Below, one piece after another: positions 51,552 through 60,902 of a stretch of 64,000 nt of DNA (positions are counted from its first letter, which is position 1; the number at the start of each line of letters is the position of its first letter). The notes below the pieces were generated by a model. It did not search any database. It was given only the letters and a program-made list of their open reading frames with translations, and had not been told where the DNA came from. The stretch is taken from positions 1,612,001 through 1,676,000 of the forward strand of contig OZ253960.1 of the NCBI GenBank assembly GCA_965267435.1. Direction: 5' to 3'. A program made the translations under genes and the position numbers. The stretch comes from JAWPMT01 sp965267435 (GTDB lineage Bacteria; Bacteroidota; Bacteroidia; Cytophagales; Cyclobacteriaceae).

Positions 51552-54500
51552 TTGATAATATTACAATTCAGAAGAAACATAACGACTAGATTCTCCATCA
51601 AACATCGCCTTCGAAATATCGTCCTCTACCTTTTTCGGCTGCTCTATCGCACGCTCATTGTGATTGTCATTTTGCAGGTAGTATTGTTCATATTGGCGGG
51701 CATACTCTTCGCACTCAACAAAGAAACGATCCATGAGCAGATGGAGATAGTCCTGGCAAAAGATGTCATCCACGGCGACTCATTGAGGATCGGCGATCTC
51801 GATTACCAGAGCACCTTGCTGCTGCAGCCCAGGATCCGGATGAAGGAAGTCAAAATATGGGGAAAAGACGCCGGGCACCTCTCACCAGCTTTTGATATCG
51901 ATCGACTGACGATCACCGTCAGCTGGACCAGGCTCTTCAAAACCATATGGAACGCCAGCGAATGGAGTCGTACGCGCCCATTCGTCGTGATCAGAAATGA
52001 CCTACTGAAGATCAACATGGCCGCTATGCATGTCGACGGCGGCACCATTACGATGACCAAGACGGCAGAGGGCAACAATCACCGGCTGTTTCGTCCACCT
52101 CAGGAACGGATATTGAAATTCGTCGAAGGCGCACCCATGGCCGGAGGTTTTGAAATAGGCCGGTTCCACGTCACCAACGTGCAGCTCAACTATTACAAGG
52201 ATGTCAGCGGTAATCCCGATGAGGCCCTGCCTAAAAAATATGATATCCTCCTGGAGGACCTGTCCATGAAGTTGTCCTCCGACTCCATCGCCACGTATTT
52301 TGAGGATGTCAAAATCGAGGGCAATATTGGATCGATTCTCGTCAGAGACAACGAGGGCTTAGTGGGCCGCAATTTCAAGGGTGACGGCAATGCCACCTTA
52401 CTCAAGCTATCCCTCGCCCAGAAGGTAAAGGAGGACACGGGCTTCGATCTGATTACGGAGAATTTCAACTTCCAGTTCAACGACCTTCAGGTGTCCGCCA
52501 ATGGCATACTGTCCTCCCTCAATGAGCGGATGCGTATGGAGATCAACTTCCAAAGTGAAACCGGCTCGACTGATCGTAGCAACCAGGCGCTCCTCTCCTT
52601 CCTGGAGCTGACGCTCTCCGACCGCTTCCTCAATATCATCAAGAGTTACAATCCGCTTGGCGAAATGGAATTTGATGGCAAAGTCTTCAATAAGGATTTC
52701 GAATTCGGCGGCGACATCAGGATCGACCTGGCTTACAAAGCCCGGGATACTTCCTTCGAACTGCAATTCTTTGACAATGGCCAGCGCCATACCATTGACA
52801 ACCTCGAATTCACGGGAGATTTTCGCGTAGGTGGTGGTCCGTCCTATCTGTCGGCAGACATCTCTGGAGGAGAGCTCTACGATGGACAGGAGTTTGAGGG
52901 ACGTATCGTCCTCGATAACGTCTTCCGCCATGAGACGCTGGACTCACTGACCAATTCAGCCAATCCGGCGCTCTTCGAGGTACAATTTCATTCCACCGAT
53001 ATCGAATTCCCCAGATTCCTGGAGTTTCTCGAGTTCGAGGACTTTGACGTCGCCCGGGGTAAGATTGACTTCGATCACTTCTTCTTCTCAGGCCCTATTA
53101 CCAGTCTGTCCAAGTCCTATGCTGACCTGGATTATGGAGGGGATCTCGTCCTTAGAAACATCGCCTTCGAAACCGAACAGCTTGATCTTCCTTTCCCTGT
53201 GATACTGGAGGATGCCAATGGGCACATCCGTTTTGACCGGGCGCATGTCAATCCACGACTGTCTTTCATCCTCAATGACTATCCAGTAGACATTACCGAT
53301 GGGGGCATTCGCAGTTTTGTCTCGTACCTGTTCGGCGAAGACGACCGCATGCATCTGGAAGACTTCAAAATAGGCCTGCAGAATATCGATATCAAGGAGA
53401 TATTGAAGCAGGTGTCTTCCGGGGAGGTCAAGGATGCGGTTACTATTGATGAGCAGTTTGCCAAAGACCTTCTGGGAAAAATCAAGAATAATGTGTCCAT
53501 GAAGGACTTCCAGATCTCTTCTCAGCAGGTGAATATGGAGGGGCTGTACAATATAGAAGGCGTCCGTGGCATGTTCCCGACAGACATGTCACAAGTGCAA
53601 TTGCTCGCAACAGTCAACGTAGATGACAGTGTGGTGCTCGTCCTCGAACAGCAATCGAACAATGACACAGTGGCACTCCAGTTTGAGATTGCCGATCAGC
53701 CCAACCTCAAAGTGTCTGCACAACTGAAGACGGGAATCGAGGACATCTCGGACTGGGCCTGCAAGCTCGGCCTCGATGTCTCGCTGGGTACACACCTCGC
53801 CTACCCCCTGGCCTTGAAGTCCGATATTGGCGTTGAGTTCCGATCTGTAGACGGCCGCTTCGATTTGTTCCTTGATTCAGGCCCCACGCTTATCTACAAT
53901 GAGGCAGAGGACATCTCCTTGCAGATCGTGGATATGCAAGGGCTTTTAAGTCTGCGGGACAATCGTATCGATGGGCCCATGTCTTTTCAGGTATCGACGG
54001 CACTTGGTGATGAGATGATCAGTGTGCAGATGAATCTTACACGAGATAGCATCAGTATACAGACACCCGAACGACAGCGACTGGACCTCAGGACGGCCAA
54101 GAGGTACCTGTCTCTTGTCTGCGAGATCGACCAAAACCTGCAGCGCCTGGCAAACCTTGAGGGGGAATTGACGTTCGACTTCAATCTCAAGGAGCATCGC
54201 GGTGAAAGTGGACTGGATGTTTTGCTGAGCGCTGATCGTTCAGGAACGTTGGGGATAGAAGGCTTGAACTTTGATTTTCTCAAAGGTGATGATGTGATCT
54301 CCTTTCAGGACATTTCCGGGGACTTCGCTTACAACAACGACAACGTCCGCATCAATGAATTCAGAGGCTCCTATGAATCCTCAGATTTTGAGATCTATGA
54401 CTCACAGGTCGAGGACCTGCTGGGCTTTATCCTGCTGGGCAATCCGATCAAGATGGACACACTCCACCTGCATTCCAACGAACTCGACCTCACCAAGATC

Positions 54501-55664
54501 CTGGGAGTAAGCACAGGGTATCAATACGCATGCGAAGAAGATAGCCCTACCCAAACATCTACCAGCACCACGCCGTGCATCAGCTGTCTGGAATATGAAG
54601 ATCAAGAGGTGCAAGAGGAGCGTGAGTCTCAAGCCATCGCCTTTTCCCTGATCAACTTCATCAAGAGCTCCAGGGTATCCTATGCTGACGCCAATATTTC
54701 ACGTATTCTCTTCCGTCCGATCATTGGCAGCGAGACGTTTGAGATTGACAATTTTGTAGCCAATGGCTCTCTCAACGAAAGCGTCCTGCGACTGGAAGGC
54801 ATGCGCGCAGATATGTACGAGGGTTTTATCCAGCAACAAGAGCCTCTCGAGGTTTTTGTGAAGAGTGAAGATTCGCTCGTGGTCACAGGTGCGTTCCAGG
54901 TAGACAGCCTGGAGTTGCATGAGGTGGTCGAGAACCTCAACGGGCCCATGGTGGACAACCTCAAGAGAGACCTACTGGATTTTCAGGGGAGGTTTTCGAT
55001 GGAATTCGACTTCGTCGACACGCTGACAAGCGCTACCGATATCAACTCTCTGGAGATGCGCATCAAGAACATGGAGATCGTCAATGGATCTGCTCGAGAA
55101 CTGGCGAGGGTCGGCATGGATGAAGCATGGAAGGCCAACGTCGGGCCCATCAAGCGCATGATCGCCTCTCTATTCCTCGGTGGCTTTGACAAGAAGTTTA
55201 ACAGGCCCACGCAATTTGTTTTCAACCTCGACAACATGGTATTGGATACTGGTTGGGTGACATTCGATCTACTGGAGTTCTACAACAATCAGATCAACGT
55301 CATAGCGACGGGCTCGTATCATCTGGAATCAGGGCTACGCGACATCGACCTGCTCCTGCAACGGCGCGAAAAGGACTACGATTACTCCCAGTTCCTCAGT
55401 ACGTATTGTAAAAATGGCTTCCTCACCTATTTCAACATTGAGGAAGATGCAGAGAAAATAACCTTTATCAATCCAAGTGACGAAGAAGTTGCGCGACGCA
55501 ACCAAGCTTACCAGGAATGTCTGGATCGATGCCCCTGTGACGATGCAACCTGCGTGCAAACCTGCATGGAGCAGGTACCCGAGCTGGTATCTCAAAAAAT
55601 TGTGCCCAACAAGATCGCTTTTCGTATGGGCAACAAACGTCTGAAAGACGACTGTAAGGAATAG
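51552..55664 (+). CDS. AsmA-like inner-membrane protein with Cys-rich C-terminus
   Basis: The 1370-residue protein probably starts at a TTG (51552), since the next ATG lies past the membrane anchor (LIVIVILQVVLFILAGILFA, about residues 34-53). A very long extracytoplasmic beta-rich region with AsmA/TamB-like repeats follows (RIRMKEVKIWGKD, GGTITMTKTA, and later AsmA_2-type strands), consistent with a lipid-transport bridge between membranes. Near the end, CLDRCPCDDATCVQTC (CX3CXCX4CX3C) is unusual, and a middle segment also has paired Cys (CISC). These could be disulfides or a metal site. Length and order fit the Bacteroidota AsmA family, and the cargo is unknown. Confidence 0.85.
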   Translation: MIILQFRRNITTRFSIKHRLRNIVLYLFRLLYRTLIVIVILQVVLFILAGILFALNKETIHEQMEIVLAKDVIHGDSLRIGDLDYQSTLLLQPRIRMKEVKIWGKDAGHLSPAFDIDRLTITVSWTRLFKTIWNASEWSRTRPFVVIRNDLLKINMAAMHVDGGTITMTKTAEGNNHRLFRPPQERILKFVEGAPMAGGFEIGRFHVTNVQLNYYKDVSGNPDEALPKKYDILLEDLSMKLSSDSIATYFEDVKIEGNIGSILVRDNEGLVGRNFKGDGNATLLKLSLAQKVKEDTGFDLITENFNFQFNDLQVSANGILSSLNERMRMEINFQSETGSTDRSNQALLSFLELTLSDRFLNIIKSYNPLGEMEFDGKVFNKDFEFGGDIRIDLAYKARDTSFELQFFDNGQRHTIDNLEFTGDFRVGGGPSYLSADISGGELYDGQEFEGRIVLDNVFRHETLDSLTNSANPALFEVQFHSTDIEFPRFLEFLEFEDFDVARGKIDFDHFFFSGPITSLSKSYADLDYGGDLVLRNIAFETEQLDLPFPVILEDANGHIRFDRAHVNPRLSFILNDYPVDITDGGIRSFVSYLFGEDDRMHLEDFKIGLQNIDIKEILKQVSSGEVKDAVTIDEQFAKDLLGKIKNNVSMKDFQISSQQVNMEGLYNIEGVRGMFPTDMSQVQLLATVNVDDSVVLVLEQQSNNDTVALQFEIADQPNLKVSAQLKTGIEDISDWACKLGLDVSLGTHLAYPLALKSDIGVEFRSVDGRFDLFLDSGPTLIYNEAEDISLQIVDMQGLLSLRDNRIDGPMSFQVSTALGDEMISVQMNLTRDSISIQTPERQRLDLRTAKRYLSLVCEIDQNLQRLANLEGELTFDFNLKEHRGESGLDVLLSADRSGTLGIEGLNFDFLKGDDVISFQDISGDFAYNNDNVRINEFRGSYESSDFEIYDSQVEDLLGFILLGNPIKMDTLHLHSNELDLTKILGVSTGYQYACEEDSPTQTSTSTTPCISCLEYEDQEVQEERESQAIAFSLINFIKSSRVSYADANISRILFRPIIGSETFEIDNFVANGSLNESVLRLEGMRADMYEGFIQQQEPLEVFVKSEDSLVVTGAFQVDSLELHEVVENLNGPMVDNLKRDLLDFQGRFSMEFDFVDTLTSATDINSLEMRIKNMEIVNGSARELARVGMDEAWKANVGPIKRMIASLFLGGFDKKFNRPTQFVFNLDNMVLDTGWVTFDLLEFYNNQINVIATGSYHLESGLRDIDLLLQRREKDYDYSQFLSTYCKNGFLTYFNIEEDAEKITFINPSDEEVARRNQAYQECLDRCPCDDATCVQTCMEQVPELVSQKIVPNKIAFRMGNKRLKDDCKE

Positions 55665-55678
55665 GCCTAATTTGGGCC

Positions 55679-56044
55679 CTACATGGCTTGCTTGGAGCTG
55701 TCCTCGTTACGACCGGGGCCTTTGGCCTTCTCCATGGGTAGTTTGGCCTTCATGAGCGCACTGGCAGCGGCTTTCTCAAGTAGATCTTCATTGGCCTTGT
55801 AGCCAAAGCCCAGATCCTGCAGTTCCTTGACGATCTTGGAGTACTCTTCTGCCCTGGTCATGGTAAAAGCCTCGCGGTTTTGGAAATAGACCGCTTCGAT
55901 GATGCTGAGTGTCTTCTTGAGCATCTCAAAGAGCCGGTCTTCACGCGTTTCTTCCTTAGGTGCAGCAGCCTTGGCGTACACCTCAGGTATGGTTCGCTTT
56001 AGCTGCTCAAAGTGCTCTCGCAAGATGTCGGTCGATGTCTTCAT
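55679..56044 (-). CDS. Hypothetical helical protein
   Basis: The 121-residue protein is mostly helical (ILREHFEQLKRTIPEVYAK, DRLFEMLKKTLSIIEAVYF, SKIVKELQDLGFGYKANED), ends in a Lys/Pro tail and has no signal peptide or membrane helix. I do not recognise the family. It lies after the TPR gene on the same strand (55-base gap) and might belong to the Ku/TPR group. It converges with the AsmA-like gene (14-base gap). Confidence 0.65.
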   Translation of the reverse strand: MKTSTDILREHFEQLKRTIPEVYAKAAAPKEETREDRLFEMLKKTLSIIEAVYFQNREAFTMTRAEEYSKIVKELQDLGFGYKANEDLLEKAAASALMKAKLPMEKAKGPGRNEDSSKQAM

Positions 56045-56099
56045 GGAAGTCTAAAAGTTAGGTAATTGGTTGCTTCGCTTATGCTAAATTTCTTTTACT

Positions 56100-56711
56100 C
56101 TACCGTCCAAAGTCTTTCAGTGTTCGGATCAGGTCATTGGCTACTCCGTGGTCATAGCCGGGGGACAGCTCAATATACTGCTGAATCACCTGGGCCGCCG
56201 CGTCATATTGCTTCAACGAGACTAAAACCAGCCCGAGGTTGTAATAACTGTTAGGGAACTCCGGTGCGATCTCTGTGGAGATCTCATAGTGCGTCTTCGC
56301 CAGGGCGTAGTTCCCCATATCGGAATACACATTGGCGAGATTGTAGTGCGCCTCGAAGTGCCTCGGGTTTTCCGCCAGAGACTTCGTCAGGTAATCGACA
56401 GCCTTCGCATATTCGTCACGTCGCGACATAAGTATTCCCAGGTTGCAGTAGGCATCTGCCACCGCCTGGTCATTCTCAATCGCCTTCAAATACATGTTCT
56501 CTGCATAGGGGTCGCCCTTTTCATCCAGAGACAGCGCCTCCTCGAAAAAGTCATTACCGTCCACCAAAGAACGAATGCGCGTTTCTGGAACGATCTGGTT
56601 GAAAAGGTTGAGCTGACCATGATCCTCGGGATCGTTTTTCTTGCGCTTGTGTACCTTCTTCGGGCCAAGTTTTCGGGGCGGCTCTACGGGAAACTTGATC
56701 ACCTTTGCCAT
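56100..56711 (-). CDS. TPR-repeat protein
   Basis: The 203-residue protein opens with a basic motif (KVIKFPVEPPRKLGPKKV) and then has four or five TPR units: AENMYLKAIENDQAVADAYC, NLGILMSRRDEYAKAVDYLT, SLAENPRHFEAHYNLANV, YSDMGNYALAKTHYEIS, FPNSYYNLGLVLVSLKQYDA. It is soluble and scaffolding in nature. It begins 9 bases after the Ku gene stop, so they are co-transcribed. The basic N-terminus could contact DNA or a Ku complex, an inference from position only. Confidence 0.85.
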   Translation of the reverse strand: MAKVIKFPVEPPRKLGPKKVHKRKKNDPEDHGQLNLFNQIVPETRIRSLVDGNDFFEEALSLDEKGDPYAENMYLKAIENDQAVADAYCNLGILMSRRDEYAKAVDYLTKSLAENPRHFEAHYNLANVYSDMGNYALAKTHYEISTEIAPEFPNSYYNLGLVLVSLKQYDAAAQVIQQYIELSPGYDHGVANDLIRTLKDFGR

Positions 56712-56720
56712 GCTACAAAA

Positions 56721-57560
56721 TTAGCTCGCTTTTTTGGCTTTTTCTTCTTCCTCCTTCTCGCCAGATGCCTTTTCCATGGGCTTCTTTTCCTTCTTAGCAT
56801 CTTCGATGGACTGCTTCAATGCAGTCATGATATCTACCACTTCCGGCTCCTCTTCCGTTACCATGACTACTTCCTTGCCTTCGATCTTGTGATCGATCAC
56901 TTCCCGCAAAGCATTGTTGTACTTGTCCTCCAATTCGATGTCTTTGAACTTCTTGGTCATCGACTCGACCAGGGTATTAGCCAGTTTCAGCTGGTCGGGA
57001 TCAGCAGCCGTTTCCTTGGGCATCTGAGGTACATTCAGCATATTTCGAACCTCATTGGGGTATCTCAACTTGTAAAGCAAGATGCCCGACTCGTGAGGCG
57101 TCAACAATACCACACTCTCGCGATCGCGTAGCACCACCTTTCCCACCCCTACTTTGCCGGATTGCTTCAAGGTCTCACAGAGCAGGGCGTACGTTTTTCC
57201 GGCCACGTCCCCATCAGGACCAGCAAAATATGGCGCATCGAAAAGCGAATGGTGTACTTCAGACTTGTCAACAAATCCCTCGATCTCTATGAGCTTCGTA
57301 CTCTTCAACTTGATCTTTTGGAAATCGTCATCCTCGACGATTACAAACTGTCCTGGCTCGTACTGATACCCCTTCACAATGTCCTCGCTGCGTAGCAAGT
57401 CTCCCGTCACCTTGTCCCGCTTCTCATATTTTACGGGGTTGTGGGTCTCCTTTGATAGCAGATTGAAGCTTATCTTCTGGCCTGTATCAATGGCATTGTA
57501 GATGCGAATGGGGATCGTCACCAACGAAAATTGTATGTGCCCTTTCCAGATTGCCCGCAT
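56721..57560 (-). CDS. ku: Ku protein (non-homologous end joining)
   Basis: The 279-residue prokaryotic Ku begins RAIWKGHIQFSLVTIPIRIY, the standard start, and has FVIVEDDDFQKIKLKSTKLI, VVLRDRESVVLLTPHESGIL and LRYPNEVRNM, which form the DNA-encircling core. A C-terminal tail rich in Lys/Glu (about residues 255-279) is of the kind that tunes DNA binding and LigD contact. No LigD is encoded nearby in this window, so its ligase must lie elsewhere. It is followed by the TPR gene. Confidence 0.94.
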   Translation of the reverse strand: MRAIWKGHIQFSLVTIPIRIYNAIDTGQKISFNLLSKETHNPVKYEKRDKVTGDLLRSEDIVKGYQYEPGQFVIVEDDDFQKIKLKSTKLIEIEGFVDKSEVHHSLFDAPYFAGPDGDVAGKTYALLCETLKQSGKVGVGKVVLRDRESVVLLTPHESGILLYKLRYPNEVRNMLNVPQMPKETAADPDQLKLANTLVESMTKKFKDIELEDKYNNALREVIDHKIEGKEVVMVTEEEPEVVDIMTALKQSIEDAKKEKKPMEKASGEKEEEEKAKKAS

Positions 57561-57798
57561 AGCATATTCAGTTTGTCAGCTAAAGATAGCCATTATTAAA
57601 TAATAAATAAAAGTAACGATATCTATTACTCTGAATATTAATGATTTATACAATAAAAGAAAGCAAAACAAGGATTCTCCTTTACTTGCGTAACCAGAAT
57701 TTAGGACATAGCTAAACGGAATACAAGCCCTCCCCTGTCGCCCTCAATACCAATTTGGGTATGTTTACCATAGCATTCCCCAAAAAACAGCTCAACCA

Positions 57799-59523
57799 TT
57801 GACACAGGAAACCGCTTCACTCATTCTCAAAAACGGCTACAACGTCTACCTCACAGGGTCGGCGGGCACAGGTAAGACTTATCTTATCAACGAATACATC
57901 GCCTATCTACGGCACCGCGAAGTCGCCGTAGCTGTAACTGCCTCAACAGGCATCGCAGCAACGCATATTGGTGGCCAGACCATTCACTCCTGGAGCGGAT
58001 TGGGCATCCAGGACCAGGCATCGAAGGAGGTGCTGGATCGCATCAAAAAGAACAAACAGACTGTTTCCCGTCTTACGAAAGTCAGTGTGCTGATCATCGA
58101 CGAGATCTCCATGCTCTCGGGTAAGATGCTGACAGCGGTCAGCGATGTACTCAAACACTTTCGGAAGAGTGAACTGCCGTTTGGTGGCATTCAAGTTGTG
58201 CTCTCCGGGGATTTTTTTCAGTTACCACCTGTATCGAGAGAGCAGCGCTCCAACCGAGACAAGTTTGCCTTTATGGCTCCGATATGGGTCGAGAGCCGCC
58301 TGAAGGTCTGCTACCTCACACAGCAGTTTCGGCAGAAAGAAAGTACGCTGTCACAAATACTGTCACAGATCCGGGACCAGTCCGTGACGCAGAAGACAGC
58401 ACTACTGCTCCAGGATAAGATGAAAGAACGCCCCGACTCGGAAGCCCTTAAGCTCTACACGCACAATGCCGATGTCGACAATCTGAATGCCTCCCGGCTA
58501 GAGCAAGCGGCGGGCAAACCCAGGAGATTTGAGGCAGAGACCTATGGCAAGGGCAAGCTCGTGGAGAGTTTGAAGCAGACGGTGCTCGCCGGACCGGAAC
58601 TGGAACTGAAACCTGATGCCAAGGTCATGTTTGTACGTAACAATCCTGAGCGAGGCTATTTCAACGGTACACTCGGCGTGGTCACGGACTTCGACAGCAA
58701 TGATGGACACCCGATTGTCACCACCACCGACGGCCTCCGGATCCTGGCAAAACCTGAAGAGTGGACGGTGACCGATGAAAAAGAGAATGTGCTGGCTGCC
58801 TACCGCCAGGTACCTTTGAGGCTTGCCTGGGCGATTACCATCCACAAAAGCCAGGGCATGACATTAGACGCCGCCGAGATAGACCTCTCAAAGACATTTG
58901 AAGCTGGTCAGGGCTACGTGGCACTGTCACGGCTCCGAGATTGGGAAGGCCTTTCCCTAACCGGGATCAATGAAGCCTCGCTGCTAGTCGATACGCTCGC
59001 CTTGAAAGCGGACAGGCGGTTTCAGGAGCTGGCTGCCGAGAATGAGCAATGGATCACTGGGCTGGAGAAGGAAGAGCTGGCCATCAATAACTTGGACTTC
59101 ATCGAAAAGTGTGGTGGCACCAATGATCCTGAAAAGATCGAGTACAACCAGACGAAAGAAAAGCCCACAGCGCGGACCAAAAAGAAGGAAGACACGGTCC
59201 TCGTGACAAGAAAACTCTTCGACAAAGGCAAGACGATCGACGAAGTGGCACATGTGCGGGACCTCACTGAGGGGACCATTATTGGCCATCTGGAAAAGAT
59301 CATGGCGATGGATCCTGACTTTGAGATCGATCGGTTTCGCCCACATGAAAAAACGATCAGCAAAGTTGGAAAGGTAGCAGCGCAGGCTAAAAAGGAAGCC
59401 AAGGAGGAACTTTTTGACCGCGAAGGTCGGGTAAAACTGAGTGTGCTACACCGGGCCCTCAGGGGTTCCCTTGACTACGAGAGTATCCGTCTGGCCAGGC
59501 TGTTTCTGGATGCGGACTCTTAG
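57799..59523 (+). CDS. Pif1/RecD-like helicase with C-terminal HTH
   Basis: The 574-residue helicase has Walker A LTGSAGTGKTYLI (Lys26), Walker B VLIIDEISMLSG, LSGDFFQLPP, the LTQQFRQKE motif, AITIHKSQGMTLDAAEIDL and VALSRLRDWEGL (motif VI), a clear Pif1-like set. After about residue 420 a charged linker leads to a helix-turn-helix module (VTRKLFDKGKTIDEVAHVRD, LTEGTIIGHLEKI) as seen in RecQ-type helicase C-terminal HTH domains. The start is a TTG at 57799. It is divergent from the Ku gene, so a repair role in common is plausible. Confidence 0.9.
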   Translation: MTQETASLILKNGYNVYLTGSAGTGKTYLINEYIAYLRHREVAVAVTASTGIAATHIGGQTIHSWSGLGIQDQASKEVLDRIKKNKQTVSRLTKVSVLIIDEISMLSGKMLTAVSDVLKHFRKSELPFGGIQVVLSGDFFQLPPVSREQRSNRDKFAFMAPIWVESRLKVCYLTQQFRQKESTLSQILSQIRDQSVTQKTALLLQDKMKERPDSEALKLYTHNADVDNLNASRLEQAAGKPRRFEAETYGKGKLVESLKQTVLAGPELELKPDAKVMFVRNNPERGYFNGTLGVVTDFDSNDGHPIVTTTDGLRILAKPEEWTVTDEKENVLAAYRQVPLRLAWAITIHKSQGMTLDAAEIDLSKTFEAGQGYVALSRLRDWEGLSLTGINEASLLVDTLALKADRRFQELAAENEQWITGLEKEELAINNLDFIEKCGGTNDPEKIEYNQTKEKPTARTKKKEDTVLVTRKLFDKGKTIDEVAHVRDLTEGTIIGHLEKIMAMDPDFEIDRFRPHEKTISKVGKVAAQAKKEAKEELFDREGRVKLSVLHRALRGSLDYESIRLARLFLDADS

Positions 59524-59606
59524 GTTTGCCAGCAATCACTTTGCTCGGATAGCTTTCAAAATATCCCCCAGGAAGACGGTTACGACGAAATCAGTTAACG
59601 CCCAGT

Positions 59607-59960
59607 TCACTCTCCCAATGACTGCAATTCTGCTTGTTTTCCCTTTGGCAGACTCTCGACAATCAGATCATAGGAGTGATCAATCAGCTCCAGGATGAGC
59701 TTCTCACCAGTTTCGGGGTAGACACTGTTCCACAGCTTCTTGTTCATGTGATAGCCGGGCTTGATGCTGTCATATTGCTCACGCAATTCGATGGCGCGAT
59801 CGGGGTCGCACTTGAGGTTGATAAATTCGAAGTCTTCGATGCCCGTAATAGCAAAGATCTTGCCCATCACTTTAAACACCAGCGTATCCGGCCCAAAGGG
59901 GAGCTCCTCGGTCACACCGGGCTTGGCAATACAGTAGTTTCTTATTTGCTCGAGTTCCAT
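59607..59960 (-). CDS. MmcQ/YjbR-family protein
   Basis: From the ATG at 59960 (MELEQIRNYCIAKPGVTEEL) the 117-residue protein has the YjbR fold pattern: PFGPDTLVFKVMGKIFAIT, FINLKCDPDRAIELREQY, GYHMNKKLWNSVY, IDHSYDLIVESLPK. The family is a double-wing DNA-binding-like fold, without a known target. The longer frame to 60020 overlaps the upstream barrel gene. It follows that gene by one base, so the two are in one transcript. Confidence 0.9.
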   Translation of the reverse strand: MELEQIRNYCIAKPGVTEELPFGPDTLVFKVMGKIFAITGIEDFEFINLKCDPDRAIELREQYDSIKPGYHMNKKLWNSVYPETGEKLILELIDHSYDLIVESLPKGKQAELQSLGE

Positions 59961-59961
59961 A

Positions 59962-60759
59962 TCACTTGAATAAGGCGAAGGAAATACCGCCGGCCAGGAA
60001 CCAATCGGGCGAGACATCACTCAAACCTACCCCTCCATATACATCCAGCTGAATGCGGTCATTGGCCAGCCAGGCAAAACCAGTGTCGAGTCGAAAATCA
60101 CTGACATTTGACTGGGTGCGCTCGTCATCCGAGTCCTTATAGAAAAAGGCATAGGTCTCAAAAAACCATGTGAGGTCATCCAACAGCCCATGAGCATATA
60201 GGAGCGTGAAGGCGTTGGTTACTTTCCTCGTGTCACCCGACCATTCAAGGGCCTGATTGAAGACGATCGAACCACGCTCCCCTGCGGACCACTGAGCACT
60301 CAGTCGCATGTTAGGGATCACATGATCAGATTCGAATGCATCATTACCGCCGGGTAGCGCAATCATCGTCGTCAGCGCCAGCTGCGGCACCCAACCTGCT
60401 TCCTCTGCCAGTTTCATCTTGACACCAAGGGATATCGGTGTGAAACCAACTGCTTCAAAATCTGAACCATCTGGACCGACTTCGATCCGCTGCTGACTGA
60501 TAGAGCTTCTCACTTCAAAAAACTCATTAACACCGTATCGCAAGAGTGTTGTTCCGTTGGTGATCTCTTTGGTGTCTCCACCATCAGACTGCTGGTACTG
60601 AAACCCCGTTTCAATGTTGAGTCGGCCAGTGGTCACCACGTATCCTGAATTACTCTGGCTAGGCCTCTCAGTAACGATAGCTTCCTGGGCCTTTGCAGTA
60701 TGAACTCCGAAGGTTGTGGCAAAAACAAAAAAGTACGGTAAATAGTAGCGCTTTGACAT
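59962..60759 (-). CDS. Outer-membrane transporter-like beta-barrel
   Basis: The 265-residue product starts at the second Met (SKRYYLPYFFVFATTFGVHTAKAQ), giving a signal peptide. It has the MetA-phenol/transporter-like barrel pattern: VTERPSQSNSGYVVTTGRLN, IETGFQYQQ, LLRYGVNEFFEVRSSIS, LTTMIALPGGNDAF, then paired strands to a final FLAGGISFALFK. It is probably an outer-membrane channel or porin-like protein, substrate unknown. The YjbR gene follows by one base. Confidence 0.85.
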   Translation of the reverse strand: MSKRYYLPYFFVFATTFGVHTAKAQEAIVTERPSQSNSGYVVTTGRLNIETGFQYQQSDGGDTKEITNGTTLLRYGVNEFFEVRSSISQQRIEVGPDGSDFEAVGFTPISLGVKMKLAEEAGWVPQLALTTMIALPGGNDAFESDHVIPNMRLSAQWSAGERGSIVFNQALEWSGDTRKVTNAFTLLYAHGLLDDLTWFFETYAFFYKDSDDERTQSNVSDFRLDTGFAWLANDRIQLDVYGGVGLSDVSPDWFLAGGISFALFK

Positions 60760-60792
60760 GGGCGCCAATTTACTGAGAATGCCCCTTGTCGC

Positions 60793-60823
60793 AAAAGAAA
60801 AAAGCCGTCACACAATGACGGCT
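60793..60823 (-). terminator. Rho-independent terminator of the barrel gene
   Basis: AGCCGTCA/TGACGGCT (8-bp stem, loop CACAA, 60803-60823) is followed on the minus strand by TTTTTTCTTTT (plus-strand A-run 60793-60803). It terminates transcription of the gene at 60903-61784 and separates it from the barrel/YjbR unit. Confidence 0.82.
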
Positions 60824-60902
60824 CCTTTCCTGATTTGTCGAGCGTTATCCGAAGGATTTAGACTTGGATAATGCAATAGCCGTGACTACTGCATGACCCA
60901 GA

